DNA of 64,000 nt from Malania oleifera. Taxonomy: Eukaryota; Streptophyta; Magnoliopsida; Santalales; Ximeniaceae. Below the pieces are notes generated by a model that saw only the letters and a program-made list of their open reading frames with translations, did not search any database and was not told where the DNA came from. Positions 48,113-60,820 of the stretch are shown here, piece by piece (positions within the stretch are counted from its first letter, which is position 1; each line of letters opens with the position of its first letter). Both the position numbers and the translations under genes were made by a program. The stretch spans positions 34,866,231 to 34,930,230 of the forward strand of contig NC_080420.1 in NCBI RefSeq assembly GCF_029873635.1, written 5' to 3'.

Positions 48113-48639
48113 CATGAATCGAATGCCCCCTTCTGTTACTATTTCCATTTCTGTCCCTCTTATTTATTTAAATACCCTTATTCTTTGGGTCGTTACAAGT
48201 TGACTCTTCGATCAACTGACAAGAAAATGAACTCCAATGCTCTGGTTGACCCAACACCCTTGGGAGAAGCCCCAACCTCCTGGTCGACCGAACCACTTAG
48301 TTCAAAATGATCTGGTTGACCGAACTACGCAGATTTGGAATATTGCCTTAAAAAACTCAAAATGATCGTCCGTCTTCTCAATTCAATTTTTACCTGGTCG
48401 GCCGAACTGGACTCTACGGTCAACCAAACCTCAAGTACGATCGACCGAGCCTCTCGGGTTGTTGAATTTTTACCGAGAGTTAAATTTGGTTAACTTTAAT
48501 TAAACTTACTTAATACTTTTCAAAAATACCCAGCGTGCCCCCAACAACTATATTTTTTCCAAATTCTATATATAGTCATTCATTTGCAAAAATTAGGCAG
48601 GGATTAGGGTTTGGATTAGGCAAAATTCTCTAAAAATCT

Positions 48640-49993
48640 TGAAATCTAAGGTGTAGTCCCAAGAGGGGGGTGAATTGGATTTAAAAATTTTCTTTTAATT
48701 CTTTTTCTTAAGAATCCTTAACCTTCTATAAGTCTTTTATTGAATTCTTGACTTCTTGTTGATTTATCAAATACACGATGAATCCTTAAAACAAAATTCA
48801 ATTCACAACCACAACACAAGTACTTAAATAATCAAGTAACCAATCAATTTTCCAATCAACCACAATATCCAAAGATATAAGATTCAGCTTTAGTCTGTTT
48901 GCAGCCCTGTAAATATGAAAGTTTGAATCAAGTCCTGTGGTAATGAATTTGCTTTCTCAAAATAAAGTGTAATATAAAATCCAATACTCTTTCCAAAAGC
49001 TTAGACGTTAAATAAACTTTTAGTTAAAGAGTCTTTGGGTGTTTCACCAATCAACATACTCCCTTATGGTTTTCGCAAAGTATGGATCAACCAATGTACT
49101 CCCTTTCGATTTTTGCAATCCCAAAAACAAATTAAGTTTAAGTTTACTTAATATCTAATCTACGTAGTATATGATTAAGAATTTAAAACGTCCATGCGGC
49201 TTATATGTGCATAAAGTAAAGAGCAAGGGAAAGAGAGAGTGAGACCATAATTTTTACGAGGTTCGGCTTATCCCCAGCATACGTCCTCGCTTTTGGAAAA
49301 CCACCAAAGGATTCACTAAACCAATTCATTTGCCGAGTGGGACAACACTATTTACACACTCCTTTAGTAGGCTAGAGCCCGCCTCTCCAAGTGATATCCC
49401 CTCACTCGGTCACTCCTTCAATTAGGTTAGAGCCCGCCTCTCTAAGCGATATCCCCACGCTTAGCCAACAATCCAAAAACCTTGGAATCGTCAAGAATAC
49501 TACAAGAATACAAACGAGTAGCTGCGTACAAGAACACTCTCAAACAGAGTAGATTAGTACAAATTCAGCACTATGTACTTGAATAATTTAAATACCAATA
49601 TGAAATAGAATTGAAGCTCAAGTGTAGAGATCACCAAGGGTTCTTTTCTGATTGAGAAAACTCAGTATGAGAACTATAGGTTGATGTTTCAGCAGCAATT
49701 TAGATGATTTTCCCTAGCAAGAGTATGAGCAAATGAGAACTTTGAGAGATATTAAGAGATTGAATGCAAGTTCACAGTGTATTTTCTTAGTTGTTAATTT
49801 CTTGGGATTAAGGTAGTATTTATAGGTTTTTCAGGATTAGTTTCCTTGTTCCTCAAGTTACTTGGAGTGTCCACCATGTTTTTATAATGCTAATATTTGA
49901 AAAACTGATTTTTAGAAATTTCCCGTAAAGTTCAAAAATTCAAATTCCCATAGAGTCAGTTGCCTGGACAGGCGACTGGGTAGTGTATTTCAC
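48640..49993 (-). mobile_element. Downstream LTR of S3, truncated
   Basis: Colinear with 53165-54520 of the other LTR, including the 'ttacgaggttcggcttatcc' block (49253), up to 'gggtagtgtatttcac'. After this it diverges. The palindrome cluster and LTR end are deleted. Confidence 0.8.
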
Positions 49994-50157
49994 TAGGTCG
50001 TATTTTGAGCATATGAATATCATTTGAGATTTTCATTAATTCTAAGCAATTGAAAACTATTGTGATACCAATTGAAAACATTATGATACCAATTTAAAAA
50101 AATTTATTTATGATACACATTTAAAATTTAGGGAATAATCAAGCAATGAGTCATAAT

Positions 50158-50168
50158 ACTCCCCCTGA
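50158..50168 (-). other. Internal PPT-like tract of S3
   Basis: TTCAGGGGGAGT on the minus strand, upstream in sense of the truncated LTR. Several such tracts before the 3' LTR are usual for Sireviruses. Confidence 0.5.
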
Positions 50169-50335
50169 ATTTAATACATTCAGATTTGATACCAATTATG
50201 CTTTCTAAATTTATTGTCCATGTTTCAAAGATTTGATTCATATCATGTATATGCTCATGGATATCAAATATCAATATTATATCAATGTCACAACATACTC
50301 ATGGATATTATTATACTTGACATGCTCAAATATCA

Positions 50336-50372
<37 letters not shown>

Positions 50373-50769
50373 TGGATACTAATATACTTTATAGATACCA
50401 ATGCTAATGTCACATTATATATGCACAGATCATGAATACTCAATTATTTAGACGCAAATTTATCCATTTATCCATGTGATCCATCATAAGCATACATGGT
50501 CAAGAATTAATTAAGTCATATCAAAATTTATGTTTCTAAATCATGCTTAATAACTTTATGCTCATATTTTCAAAATATAGTGAGCCATAAATCTTCAATA
50601 TTTTCATTGTCTTTAGAAATTTCAAGATACTAATTTCAAGATATACACATGTATCATATCGTATTCATATAAGCATGGAGTATATCATATCATGTGCATT
50701 GTACTATAATTTTGCTTGGATTGTTCTTATGTTGCTCAAGTATTTCATTTTAAACTTGTTTAGCATTTT

Positions 50770-50885
50770 TACCTTTAGTCTGTCGGCTGAGCTTATATCC
50801 AGTCAGCTGACCTATCTTTTCTCCTTAAGGTATTTGTTTAGTTAGTCGACTGACCTTGTGGTTAGTCGGCTGACCTTCACAATTT
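50770..50885 (-). repeat. Palindrome cluster outside the LTR in S3
   Basis: Four copies of the S3-type motif (GTCAGTCGGCTGAC variants near 50788, 50808, 50845 and 50867) in the internal 3' region, between gag and the internal PPT. Confidence 0.6.
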
Positions 50886-51057
50886 TTCTGCCAAGCTTTC
50901 TTCTACTTATGCAACAAGTTTTATTTGCTTCGGATATTCTTTTCTTTTGATTTCATATAAACATCCAAACTTTATGTATCTCAATGCTTTCTAGTTTAAG
51001 GCTTGTATGAATCATTCATTAATTGAGGCCAATAATTGTCATTTTTTTTTATTTGTT

Positions 51058-53107
51058 TTAATAAGATAAGCTCTTAAATTCTTCTTTGAGATTTTTCATA
51101 CAAGGCTTTTTATTTGGGTACCCATACTTTCTTGGGTCTTGATGATTTATTAAAGGTGTTTCTTTTACTTTCCATACTTGTTTAGTTTTCACACCCTTTC
51201 TCTTAAATGGATATTCAAACTTTATATGTCCTTTCTTTTTACATAGATAGCATGTGGTGTGAGTGTAGGAATTTGAGGAGGTGCTAGCATAATCTTTAGA
51301 TTCTTTTGTAAAGTATCTCATGTAAAGATTATTTTTCCTTTTATTTTCAATTACATTGAACTCTATGGCTTCTTTATTTAGAGACATTCTTTGTAAGCCA
51401 ATCATTTTGTCAAAATTTTCTTTTCTTTTAGTGAAATTGTAAATGATTTTGGCTTAATCCTCAATTTCTTTCTTAAGATCACAAATTTCAAAATTTTCTA
51501 TATTTTTACCATTTTCTTGATTTTTGGACATCTTAGTAATTTTATCCTCTAATTCAGAAATATATAAGTCTTTCTCTATTTCCATAGAGTATTGGGATCT
51601 CAAGTCTTCTACTTCTTTTATACATTTTTCATTCTTACTCTCTAATTTCTAGATTTTCAAATCCTTTTCTTTTTCAGTAAGATTTTTAGACTTTAATTCA
51701 TTAATCACAGCTTCATACTTATTTGATTTTCAAATCCTTTTCTTTTTCAGTAAGATTTTTAGACTTTAATTCATTAATCACAGCTTCATACTTATTTTAT
51801 ATTTTTTTATATTTTTGAATCTTTATGATTTTCAGCAAGCTTAATTGATTCTAGCTCTTTCATCACTCCATTCTTGTTTTTCAATTATGCATTTTGTTTA
51901 GTTACTTTAATTAGCATCTTATGTATTTTGAATAAATCATTTTGTAATTCTTCATAAGATGACATATGCTCATCATTAGATTCATTTGATGAATCACTAC
52001 AAGAATTATTTAAGAAATTGGATGAGGAGATTTCCTCATCTTCCCAAGCCACAAAGCAAGTATAAGCAACCTCTTGGTCACTTGATTCACATTCCGAACT
52101 ACTTGTACTCAAACTATCCTAAGTAGTGGCTTTCATTGCCTCTTTCTTTTTGGAATCCTTCTTAAGTAGTAGACATTCCGATTTTATATGTCTAGCTTTG
52201 TTGCAATTATAACATGTAGAAATTTTATTTCTTGATTTTTTCTTACTCATTTCTTCTTCTTCTTCTTCATCTGATTCAAATTTTTATTTCCGTGCATTTA
52301 TTCTTTTGAATTCATTCTTCCTTCTTAGCATCTCTGCAAATTTCTTAGATATGAAGGCTAGTTCATTTTTCATCCATCTCTTCTTCACTACTAGGATTTT
52401 CTTTTGAAGCTTTGAAGGCTATAGATTCTTAGGCTTTGGTTTTTCCATTCCTTTCATTCATTGACATTTCATATGTGAGGAGAGAACCTATTAGTTCATC
52501 TAAAGAGGTGTTTTTCAAATTTCTTCCTTCGATTATTGCTTTGGCTTTTGGTTCCCATATTGGTTGTAGCTCTCTAAGAATTTTACGAGTCATTTCATAC
52601 GTTGAATATGTTTTTCCTAGGGCATTGAGGGAGTTTATAATATGGGTGAACCTAGTATACATACTAGTGATTGTTTCATCCAGATTCATTTTGAAAGCAT
52701 CGTATTCACTAGTTAGCATGTCAATTCTAGTCTCTAACATCCATGGTTCCTTCATAAGTAACTTCTAATTTATCCCAAATTTCTTTGGTTGTTTTGCAAG
52801 CCATGATTATATTGAATTCGTTAATATCTGGAGCACAATACAAAGCATTGATAGCACTTGAATTTACTTGCAGCATTTTGTGCTCTATTTCAGTCATGTC
52901 TTTTTTCTCCTTAGAGACTTGTTTTCCATCTACTAGTTTGGTAGGAATTAGATCACCATCCGTGACAACCTCCCAAGCTTTCCAATTCATAGTTTGAAGA
53001 TAAATTCTCATCCTTTGTTTCCAAAATGTATAATTTAAACCACAAAAGATAATTGGCCTAGTTGAGGATTGGCCCTCTTCAAAGGGAGCTACGCTTATGT
53101 GAGCCAT
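51058..53107 (-). pseudogene. Sirevirus gag of S3
   Basis: ATG at 53107. 'ISVAPFEEGQSSTRP', 'LNYTFWKQRMRIYL' and 'MNWKAWEVVTDGDLIPTKL' start the UBN2-type domain. A one-base shift near 52740 is followed by 'IDMLTSEYDAFKMNLDETI' and 'RILRELQPIWEPKAKAII' in the next frame. A TAA after 'NGKTKA' (52427-52429) is at the same position as the TAG in the 20821-22669 gag. The first knuckle, CYNCNKARHIKSEC, is at about 52215-52175. Then come a coiled coil with a 73-bp tandem duplication and a second knuckle CYLCKKKGHIKFEY (51253-51210) whose last Cys is Tyr. The end 'DPRKYGYPNKK' marks where PR/pol would start. Confidence 0.85.
51652..51797. repeat. Exact 73-bp tandem duplication inside S3 gag
   Basis: 51652-51724 and 51725-51797 are identical. 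73 is not a multiple of three, so it shifts the frame in the coiled-coil part. Confidence 0.93.
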
Positions 53108-53150
53108 TAAGATCTTTATATAGCTACTTGTTAGGATTTGTTATAACCCC

Positions 53151-53162
53151 GATCCAATACCA
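53151..53162 (-). other. Degenerate primer binding site of S3
   Basis: TGGTATTGGATC on the minus strand, two bases after the LTR end. It corresponds to TGGTATCAGATT in the 22712 element. Confidence 0.7.
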
Positions 53163-54489
53163 ATTGAAATCTAAGGTGTAGTCCCAAGAGACGGGTGAAT
53201 CGAATTTAAAAATTTTCTTTTAATTCTTTTTTTTTTTAAGAATCCTTAACCACCTTTACTTCTTTTATTGAATTCTTGACTTCTTGTTGATTTATCAAAT
53301 ACACAATGAATACTTAAAACAAAATTCAATTCACAACCACAACACAAGTACTTAAACAATCAAGTAACCAATCAACCAACCAAACCAATCAATTTTCCAA
53401 TCAACCAAAATATCCAAAGATATAAGATTCAGCTTTAGTTTGTTTGCAGCCCTGCAAATATGAAAGTTTGAATCAAGCCCTATGGTAATAAATTTGCTTT
53501 CTCAAAATAAAGTGTAATATAAAATCCAATACTCTTTCCAAAAGTTTAGACGTTAAATAAACTTTCAATTAAAGAGTCTTTGGGTGTTTCACCAATCAAC
53601 GTACTCCCTTACGGTTTCCGCAAAGTATGGATCAACCAACGTACTCCTTTTCAGTTTTCGAAATCCCAAAAACAAATTAAGCTTAATTTTACTTGATATC
53701 TAATCCACGTAATATATGATTAAGAATTTAAAACATCTATGCAGTTTATATGTGCTAAAAGTAAAGAACAAGGGAAAGAGAGAGTGAGACCACGATTTTT
53801 ACGAGGTTCGGCTTATCCCCAGCCTACGTCCTCACCTTTGGCAAACGACTAAAGGATTCACTAAACCAGTTCCTTTTTCGGGTGGAACAACACTTTTTAC
53901 ACACTCCTTTAATAGGCTAGCGCCCGCCTCTCCAAGTGATTCCCCTCACTCCGTCACTCTTTCAATTAGGCTAGAGCCCGCCTCTCTAAGCGATATCCCC
54001 ACACTTAGCCAACGATCCAAGCACCTTGGAATCATCAAGAATACTGCAAGAATACAAATGAGTAGCTACATACAAAAACACTCTCAAACAGAGTATATTA
54101 GTACAAATTCAGCAATATGTACTTCAACACTTTAAATACCAATATGAAATAGAATTGAAGCTCAAGTTTAGAGATCACCAAGGGTTCTTTTGTGATTGAG
54201 AAAACTCAATATGATAATCGTACATTGATGTTTCAGTAGCAATTGAGATGATTTCCCCCAGTAAGAGTATGAGCAATAGAGAACTTCAAGATAGATTGAG
54301 AGATTGAATGCAAGTTTGCACTGTATTTGCTTAGTTGTTAATTTTTTGGGATTAAGGTAGCATTTATAGGCATTTTAGGATTAGTTTCCTTGTTCCTCAA
54401 GTTACTTGGAGTGTCTACCAAGTTTTTATAATGTTCATATTTGAAAAACTGATTTTTAGAAGTTTCCCGTTAAGTTTCAAAAATTCAAA

Positions 54490-54780
54490 TTCTCGTAGAG
54501 TCGGTTGGTTGGATAAGCGACTGGGTAGTGTATTTCACAGGCTCAGTTGAATGGATAGGCGGCTAAGGTCTTTTTGTCTGCCAAAAATATATTCTATTAA
54601 TTTGTCAGTCAGTTGGCTCATCACAGTTCCAAAATGGTCAGTTGGCTAGGCATGTTAGTCGGCTGACTGATCTCAGTGCAAACTGTTAGTCGGCTAGGTA
54701 GTTATTCATTCTGGTGTTTTGTTAGTCGGCTAGCCAATCTCAGTATGTTCTGGTCAGTCGAATGACCAGTTCTCTTTCTA
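54490..54780 (-). promoter_or_regulatory. Repeated palindromic motif cluster, S3 LTR
   Basis: About nine variants of GTTAGTCGGCTGAC (for example 54500, 54648, 54690, 54723, 54755) upstream in sense of the TATA at 54360-54370. Confidence 0.6.
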
Positions 54781-54808
54781 AAAATCTTTCATTTTTCACT
54801 TTTAAACC

Positions 54809-56832
54809 TATTGACCTTATAAGTAACGCCTGGTTTTGATAATGGCAAATACTTGGTGTATTTGATGTATGTTTGAGGATATGTGCAGGTATATAGCTGG
54901 CAGGTCAAGATGATGGCAGAAGGAGTAGAAGTTGAAGACCTTGTTTATGTTGTATTTAATTTCGTTAATCACTATGGGTTTGTAATAGTAAATAGGGTCT
55001 AGCTTGTAACAATCGTATGCATCATCTGCATGGTATGATAGGTAAGCTCAAAAGAAATACACCCAGAATGACCCTAGGACACTAACACGCATATATATAT
55101 ATATATATGTATATATATTTGGATGAATTAATAGGGTTATCACATAACTAAAGAGGACTGAAATGCTCTAAATATGCATATTCGATCGACCATACTTGAA
55201 AGTACAAAAACCTCCTAGTCGATCGAACCAGGGCTGGGTCAACAGTTTGACCACAGCCCGGTCGACCAAGCCATGGCTAGTATATTCCTACCGGTTGACC
55301 AAACTCCATATAAGTCAACACTTTGACCATATGGTCGACTAAGCCAAATTCTTAAGCCAACACCTGGTCGACTGTGTTCCCACTTATGAAAACTCAACGC
55401 TCTGGTCGATCGAACTACTCAGTTCAAAAGCTCTCGATCAACCGAACTGAGCTAAAAAGGAAAATTGCCTCTCAAACCTAGTTATCCGGTTGACTGAACT
55501 TCTATCTAGTTCAATTTATGACCCGTCGATGGAACTTGCACAACTCGGTCAACCAAACTTGCCTTCAGTCGACCGGTGCTCTTGGGTTGCCCCAATATTT
55601 TTACCACGGTTAAAATAATAAAATAGGGTTAGTTAGGTTTAAAATGGTTTAAAACAATATTAATAATACCATACATATCCTAACGGCTATAATTTTTCCA
55701 ACTTCTATAAATAGCCCATCATTTGCAAAGATTAACAAGAGATTAGGATTTATGAATACGAAAAATCCTCACAAAATATTTTTTGGCCCAAAATCCTCAT
55801 ACTCTACTTCATTTTCTTTGATCATCCAAGCCTAGAGAGAGTGTTTAGATTATTAGTGTTTTATCCTAATAGCCCTATGCTCTCTTTAATACTTGTATTG
55901 TTTGATTTTTGTTGAGAGGTTCACTAGGGTTCTTCCCACATATTTAACTTGATAAATCTTGTGCTGGGAAAACTCTTTAACTTTAATATCTTTGCATTGT
56001 CATTGCAAGATTCCTTAAGCAATTATTTTTGTGTGTGAAATATTTTTCAAAGCTTGTTTTCAAACAAGTCTTGTGCTTGATACAATTTAAGAAAATATTT
56101 TTGAATTCGTTTGAATAATATTGCTAGCATCTATGAAACACTAATCCGATATTGAGATTTCATATACTTTGCTTTCACAGATTAGCTTGCTTGAACACTC
56201 TTGTTCTTAACTGAGTATAATCATTTTATTGAGTGTAGATTGCACATATACACAACCAAGATTACAGTTCTTACATATTTGGTGTGGATTGATTATTACT
56301 TGCGCATATTGTAGTACATATTTGCTTAGTGTGAGAAGCATATTTTTGTGTACGTAAAAATTATATTGCACATCTGTTGTATTTCCAGGTGTGGCCTGAG
56401 GGGGCTTGATCTAGCTCAGAAAGATAAGGTTGGGGTCAGCCTTGTGAGTTTGACCTAGGGCCTTCTCCACCCTACAAGGAGAATTTGTAAAGGTTGACGT
56501 CGGCCCTGTGCTAATTGACCTAGTTGTAACTGGTGCCGCTCCATCCGTGAAGTAAGCCTTTAGTGGAATCCTCGGGCTTGCGAGCTAGAGGTGAGGACGT
56601 AGGCACAGTTGGCTGAACCCCGATAACATTTCTTGTGCGTTCTTTTAATTTCTACATTTTAAATTCCAACACATGAATGTTTATTTTTTACTATTCTGAA
56701 TGATTGGGCTTATAATTGCATAGAAAGACCCTAGGTTTGTGAAATATTGCTTGCTAGATTAGTTGAACTTAGGGGATAAATTTTTTAAATACCCAATTTA
56801 CCCCCCCTCTTGGGAATACACCAAGGCTAACA
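54809..56832 (+). mobile_element. 5' LTR of S4
   Basis: Contains (TA)n at about 55091-55108, palindromes at 55180-55590, TATA CTATAAATAG (55705-55714), the conserved 'cgggcttgcgagctagagg' block (56572), and ends CCAAGGCTAACA. Confidence 0.92.
55180..55590 (+). promoter_or_regulatory. Repeated palindromic motif cluster, S4 5' LTR
   Basis: More than a dozen variants of GGTCGACCGAAC over 410 bp, ending about 115 bp before the TATA box at 55705-55714. It is the largest such cluster in the window. Confidence 0.65.
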
Positions 56833-56834
56833 AT

Positions 56835-56846
56835 TGGTATCAGAGC
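56835..56846 (+). other. Primer binding site of S4
   Basis: TGGTATCAGAGC, a perfect 12-base match to initiator-Met tRNA, two bases after the LTR end. Confidence 0.92.
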
Positions 56847-56887
56847 CTCATTGCACTAGACTTAAATTTTTTTTCAAAAAGATCGCA

Positions 56888-58065
56888 ATGGCTCAATTTG
56901 GTGTATCCCCATTCGGAGAGGGACGATCACCTTCCAGTCCTCCATCATTTTGTTGTGTTGATTACACCACCTGGAAAACTAGAATAAGCATATTTGTAAA
57001 ATCTATGAATTGGAGGGTCTAGCAGGTGATTGATAAGGGAATTTGTATGCCTATAGAAAATGATATTAATTTGATACATGCAAATTCATGTGCCATTGAC
57101 ATGTTATATCTTGCATTAGATTCTGATATTTTTGTTAAGTTTGTGGCATGTTAGACTGCAATAGAAAACTAGGATGAGCTAGAAAACAAATTTGGAGAGA
57201 ATCAGGAAAAAGAGGTAAATCATGAGCTAGTAATCAGCGATGAGGTATATGATTCTCTCTCTAGCTCGATTGATGATTTTATTGCTAAATTCGGTGATAT
57301 ATCATATGTTGAATCATCTATTGAATATAATGAGAGTTTTGGTGATAATGTTTGCGATGATTCTTATGAAAAGCATTGTAGCATATCGTATGATGAATCA
57401 TCTAATAATCTTTGTGATAGTCCTGTTGAACATGCATGCAATAATTCATATGAAAACTATTGTGTTAACTCTTATGATGAATCATGTGTTGAATTAAATG
57501 ATAAAAGCATGCTACCATTTGAAAAACTAGAAAAAAACTTTATTGAAAATGAATAAATTTCTATTTAAGATATCTTAGCAGAGATCATTTTTGAAAATTG
57601 AGAATAAGGGGATAATACAATTAAAAGAATTAAAAGATTATCATGCTATCCTTGAGAAGAGAAAAATTAAGAAGATATTGAAAATTATTTGCTTTGAAGA
57701 AGAAATGGATGATTATTCTAGAGCTTCTCTCGAAGTTAAAAATGAAAAGAATAATCATAATAAACCCTTAAGAATTAAAGAGAAAAACATTTTCAAGAAG
57801 GGTTCATCCTTTAAACCCAATAGCTATTTTTATGCCTCATCGAGCAAAAGTAAAATTCTTAAGCATAATCTTTCACGTATTTACAAAACCTTCTTACACT
57901 TGTAAAAGGAAATGGCACGTTCTATCTACTTGCTCATCCATAAGTGCCAAAGGCTTAAGCAAAAAAAGGATATGGGTGATCATGAAAGCAAACCCCGTAG
58001 GACTTAACGAAAAATGGATTCAAATTGAAATTATCAAATTAGTCATTTTTCTCCTTAGATCCTAG
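56888..58065 (+). pseudogene. Degenerate Sirevirus gag of S4
   Basis: ATG at 56888. 'AQFGVSPFGEGRSPSSPPSF' and WKTRISIFVKSMNWRV match the start of the other two Sirevirus gags. A TAG follows, then 'AIDMLYLALDSDIF'. The middle of the capsid domain is deleted: after 'DELENKFGEN' it passes straight into an acidic Asp/Ser/Glu-rich region (57220-57550), then a Lys-rich coiled coil (57590-57790). A broken knuckle, 'YTCKRKWHVLSTC' (about 57893-57931), and 'KRIWVIMKANPVGLNEKWIQ' mark the usual gag/pol junction. Pol is absent. Confidence 0.75.
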
Positions 58066-60804
58066 GACTAGATTTAGAGGGTAGTGATGATTAGAAGGCT
58101 AGCAAGTGGTCTATGCTTAAAATTCCAAAACTTAGTATTTGCATTCTCTCTATACTATTTTTTTATACTAAGATTAAAATCCACTTTCAAAATGGACAAA
58201 GCACTTTTTCTTGGTGAACAATTCAAGTTGCTTAACTCTCTCTTAAATATGGATATTTAAAGTTAAGCATACTCAGTCCATTACACAAGTTTGAGTTTTA
58301 GGAAATGAGTTTATTCATCGTTTCCTAAACTCATCTTTGAATATGAAATGCCTAAATCAAAATCAAGTCATCACTCTAGGCTCAAAGCACTACTGATCAT
58401 AAATAACTAATATATATTGAGTGCTCATCACAAGACATCCCTTCTACTCACCAGTTGTATCCTTGCTTCATAATTATAATTATATCTAAAGGATACATAC
58501 CACCGTTCAAAGAGCTATTTTCAAAATTCATACTCTCCTAAATGCTATTTGTGCATACTTGGACATCATTACTAAGCACAAAAACATTTTTGAAAATGTC
58601 TACTCATAATGAATACTCTTCAAACTTAACATAATTTTAATCCTTGACAGCATTTAATCGTATGCCTCTCACACGTATTGAAATTCATATCAATAGAGGC
58701 AATATTGGCTTAGTACATTTAAAGAGATATTCATTATGACTTTTCGGTCCAATAAGCCGAAAGCATTTAAAGTCAAGATTTAATCATAAAAAAAAAAATA
58801 ATCTAAAACACTTGGCTAAGTAATTAGAAATTAAGAGAAAGCATAAAATGAATAAGTACATAACTCAAGGGGAGCATCTCTCTTTTATGACTATTTATAT
58901 TAAATGCTCTCATGATCATAGTTTATATGCCTTAATAAATGAGAGCACTATATTGAACTCAAATCTATCCTCTACTCTCTACCATTTATATTCTTTGTTG
59001 GAAAAATTATATTTTATGAATTGTTGCTTGCTATGTGATTGCATGCTTAGTTTAGAATGCCTCCTGCATGGCGGATGCAATTGATGTGTAATTGCATGCT
59101 AGTAGTGGATATAGGTTCTTGTGTGCATTGAACTTAATTATAAATTGCTTAATTGAACCTATCAGGTATAGGTTTTATGGAAAAAATGTCTGATTTACAG
59201 ACTACATGCTGCCGAAATTTCGATAGGAAGTTTTACAAAATAAAACCTTGTGTTAAAGATGATTATGATAAAATTAATGTTAAAACATTTTTGAAAGGAT
59301 GAGTGAAACCAAATAGATAATTAAAACTTCATCCTAGCATGATCATCAACAATTTAGAAAGGCTCAAGATCCATCCCTATAGGAAGCGCATAAATAATCC
59401 ATATGCATCACTTTCATTTATTGAAATATTGAGGCTCTTCTGATATCCCTAAATATTATATCCAGCACTTCAAGCTTTATCTTTTGATATGGAATGTTCG
59501 TGGGTTATGAACTTTATTGCATACCTTGATATACACTTTTTTTTATGCATCTATGGTTTATAGGGACAAATATACTAATAAGCATAAATGTAATTGATTA
59601 ATAAACAGTATGGTTAGTTTAAATGATTCAAAATGATGGCTTATACTACTAGGCATAATGAAGTAATTCTCCATTTAGTATAAGCAACTTATTATATCTA
59701 AGCTAGGATTCCAAATGATAGGGGGAGCATGATAGGGGGAGCATCTAAAATGAACATTCTATCCTGTTATGCTCACCAACACCTTTTAGCTTAGTTCCTT
59801 CTTGAATTCTCTATGGCTCTTGTGATTAAATGTGAATTTTATTGAAAATCATAATCTGAAATATGTTGATTAGCCACAGTCATTTTCTTTTCCATATGAT
59901 CTTGCATGTGATTGTTAAATATTTATGATCTTTATGGTTGAATTTTTCTAGTAATGCTCAATTTTGTACTTAAGTGAAATACCATAAAAGTAGTGCTTGC
60001 ATTGTGTTTAAAGCTTCTTTTTCAGCAAGCACACCCCCAACACTATTTTGCAAACATTAAAAAGGGGATGTATATTATAATTATATACATATATATATTT
60101 ATTTTACTTTTGGCAAGATCAAATTTTAGAACAAACTCTTTTTCCTCTTGCCTCATTATTATTATTTGCATATATGTTTTTTCAAAATTGCATAATTGGT
60201 TCAGTAACTTCATATGAAAATGCATGCGAACTGGTTAGATTGTCTTTATGCTCAAACTCTCTTTTTGTTATCATATGTCATTTGCTTATAAATCAAATCT
60301 TTAACGGGTCTTATGATATATGTCAGTTGAAATGGTTTGTGCATATCTATGGTCTAATTCTATTTCTCATGTCATTTAAACCATTTAAATAACCAGTTAT
60401 ATTGTTTGTGATGCATAATTCTCATATCTATTGCATGATGATGATGGTACTTATGTTTTATATTTTTTATCATATTGGAACTATTTGAGTAGTTGGGGAT
60501 AAATTACTAGGTCTTATAACCTCAAACAAGACATTTTTTATACATAATTTGTTTTGAAAAGTCCTATTTTCAAACGGCATGCTGCCAAAATTTTTCAAAA
60601 ACTTTCCAAACTTATTATGTATAAAAATGCTTTTTACCCATTGCCTAAAAGCTATAAGTTTTATGGTCCTTTTTGCTGTTGCCAAAAGGGGGAGATGAAG
60701 AGAGGCAAAAAATTGGGTTGAAATTGGGTAGCACTTAATGCATATTATTAGGAGGAGCCTTCTAAGGCTATACCCATATTTTTTGCATGATGTATTTGTC
60801 ATCA
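58066..60804 (+). other. Noncoding internal 3' region of S4 with several PPT-like tracts
   Basis: No pol or envelope-like frame was recognised. Purine tracts of the PPT type lie at 58866-58877 (caaggggagcat), 59717-59744 (two copies of gatagggggagcat in tandem) and 60683-60705 (aaaagggggagatgaagag). Multiple PPTs are described for Sireviruses. Confidence 0.6.
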
Positions 60805-60820
60805 TAAAAAAGGGGGCGAA
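60805..60820 (+). other. Polypurine tract of S4
   Basis: AAAAAAAGGGGGCGAA directly before the 3' LTR at 60821. Confidence 0.88.

Larger units (their letters stand above)
39409..48197 (-). mobile_element. Tekay-type solo LTR, interrupted by element Y
   Basis: Pieces are 39409-39991 and 46734-48197. It begins TGTAATGACTTG and ends GTCGTTACA, with a perfect TSD agttg at 39404-39408 and 48198-48202. It carries the 'ctgcgagcctgatctgctcg' block (39725), a minus-strand TATA CTATAAATAG (47851-47860) and palindromes. There is no internal region of its own, so it is a solo LTR of a subfamily different from the 29678 element. Confidence 0.88.

Noticed and set aside
58066..60804. Envelope-like gene in S4
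   Set aside because: Some Sireviruses carry one, but no frame longer than about 110 codons and no signal or membrane pattern that stands out from AT-rich noise.
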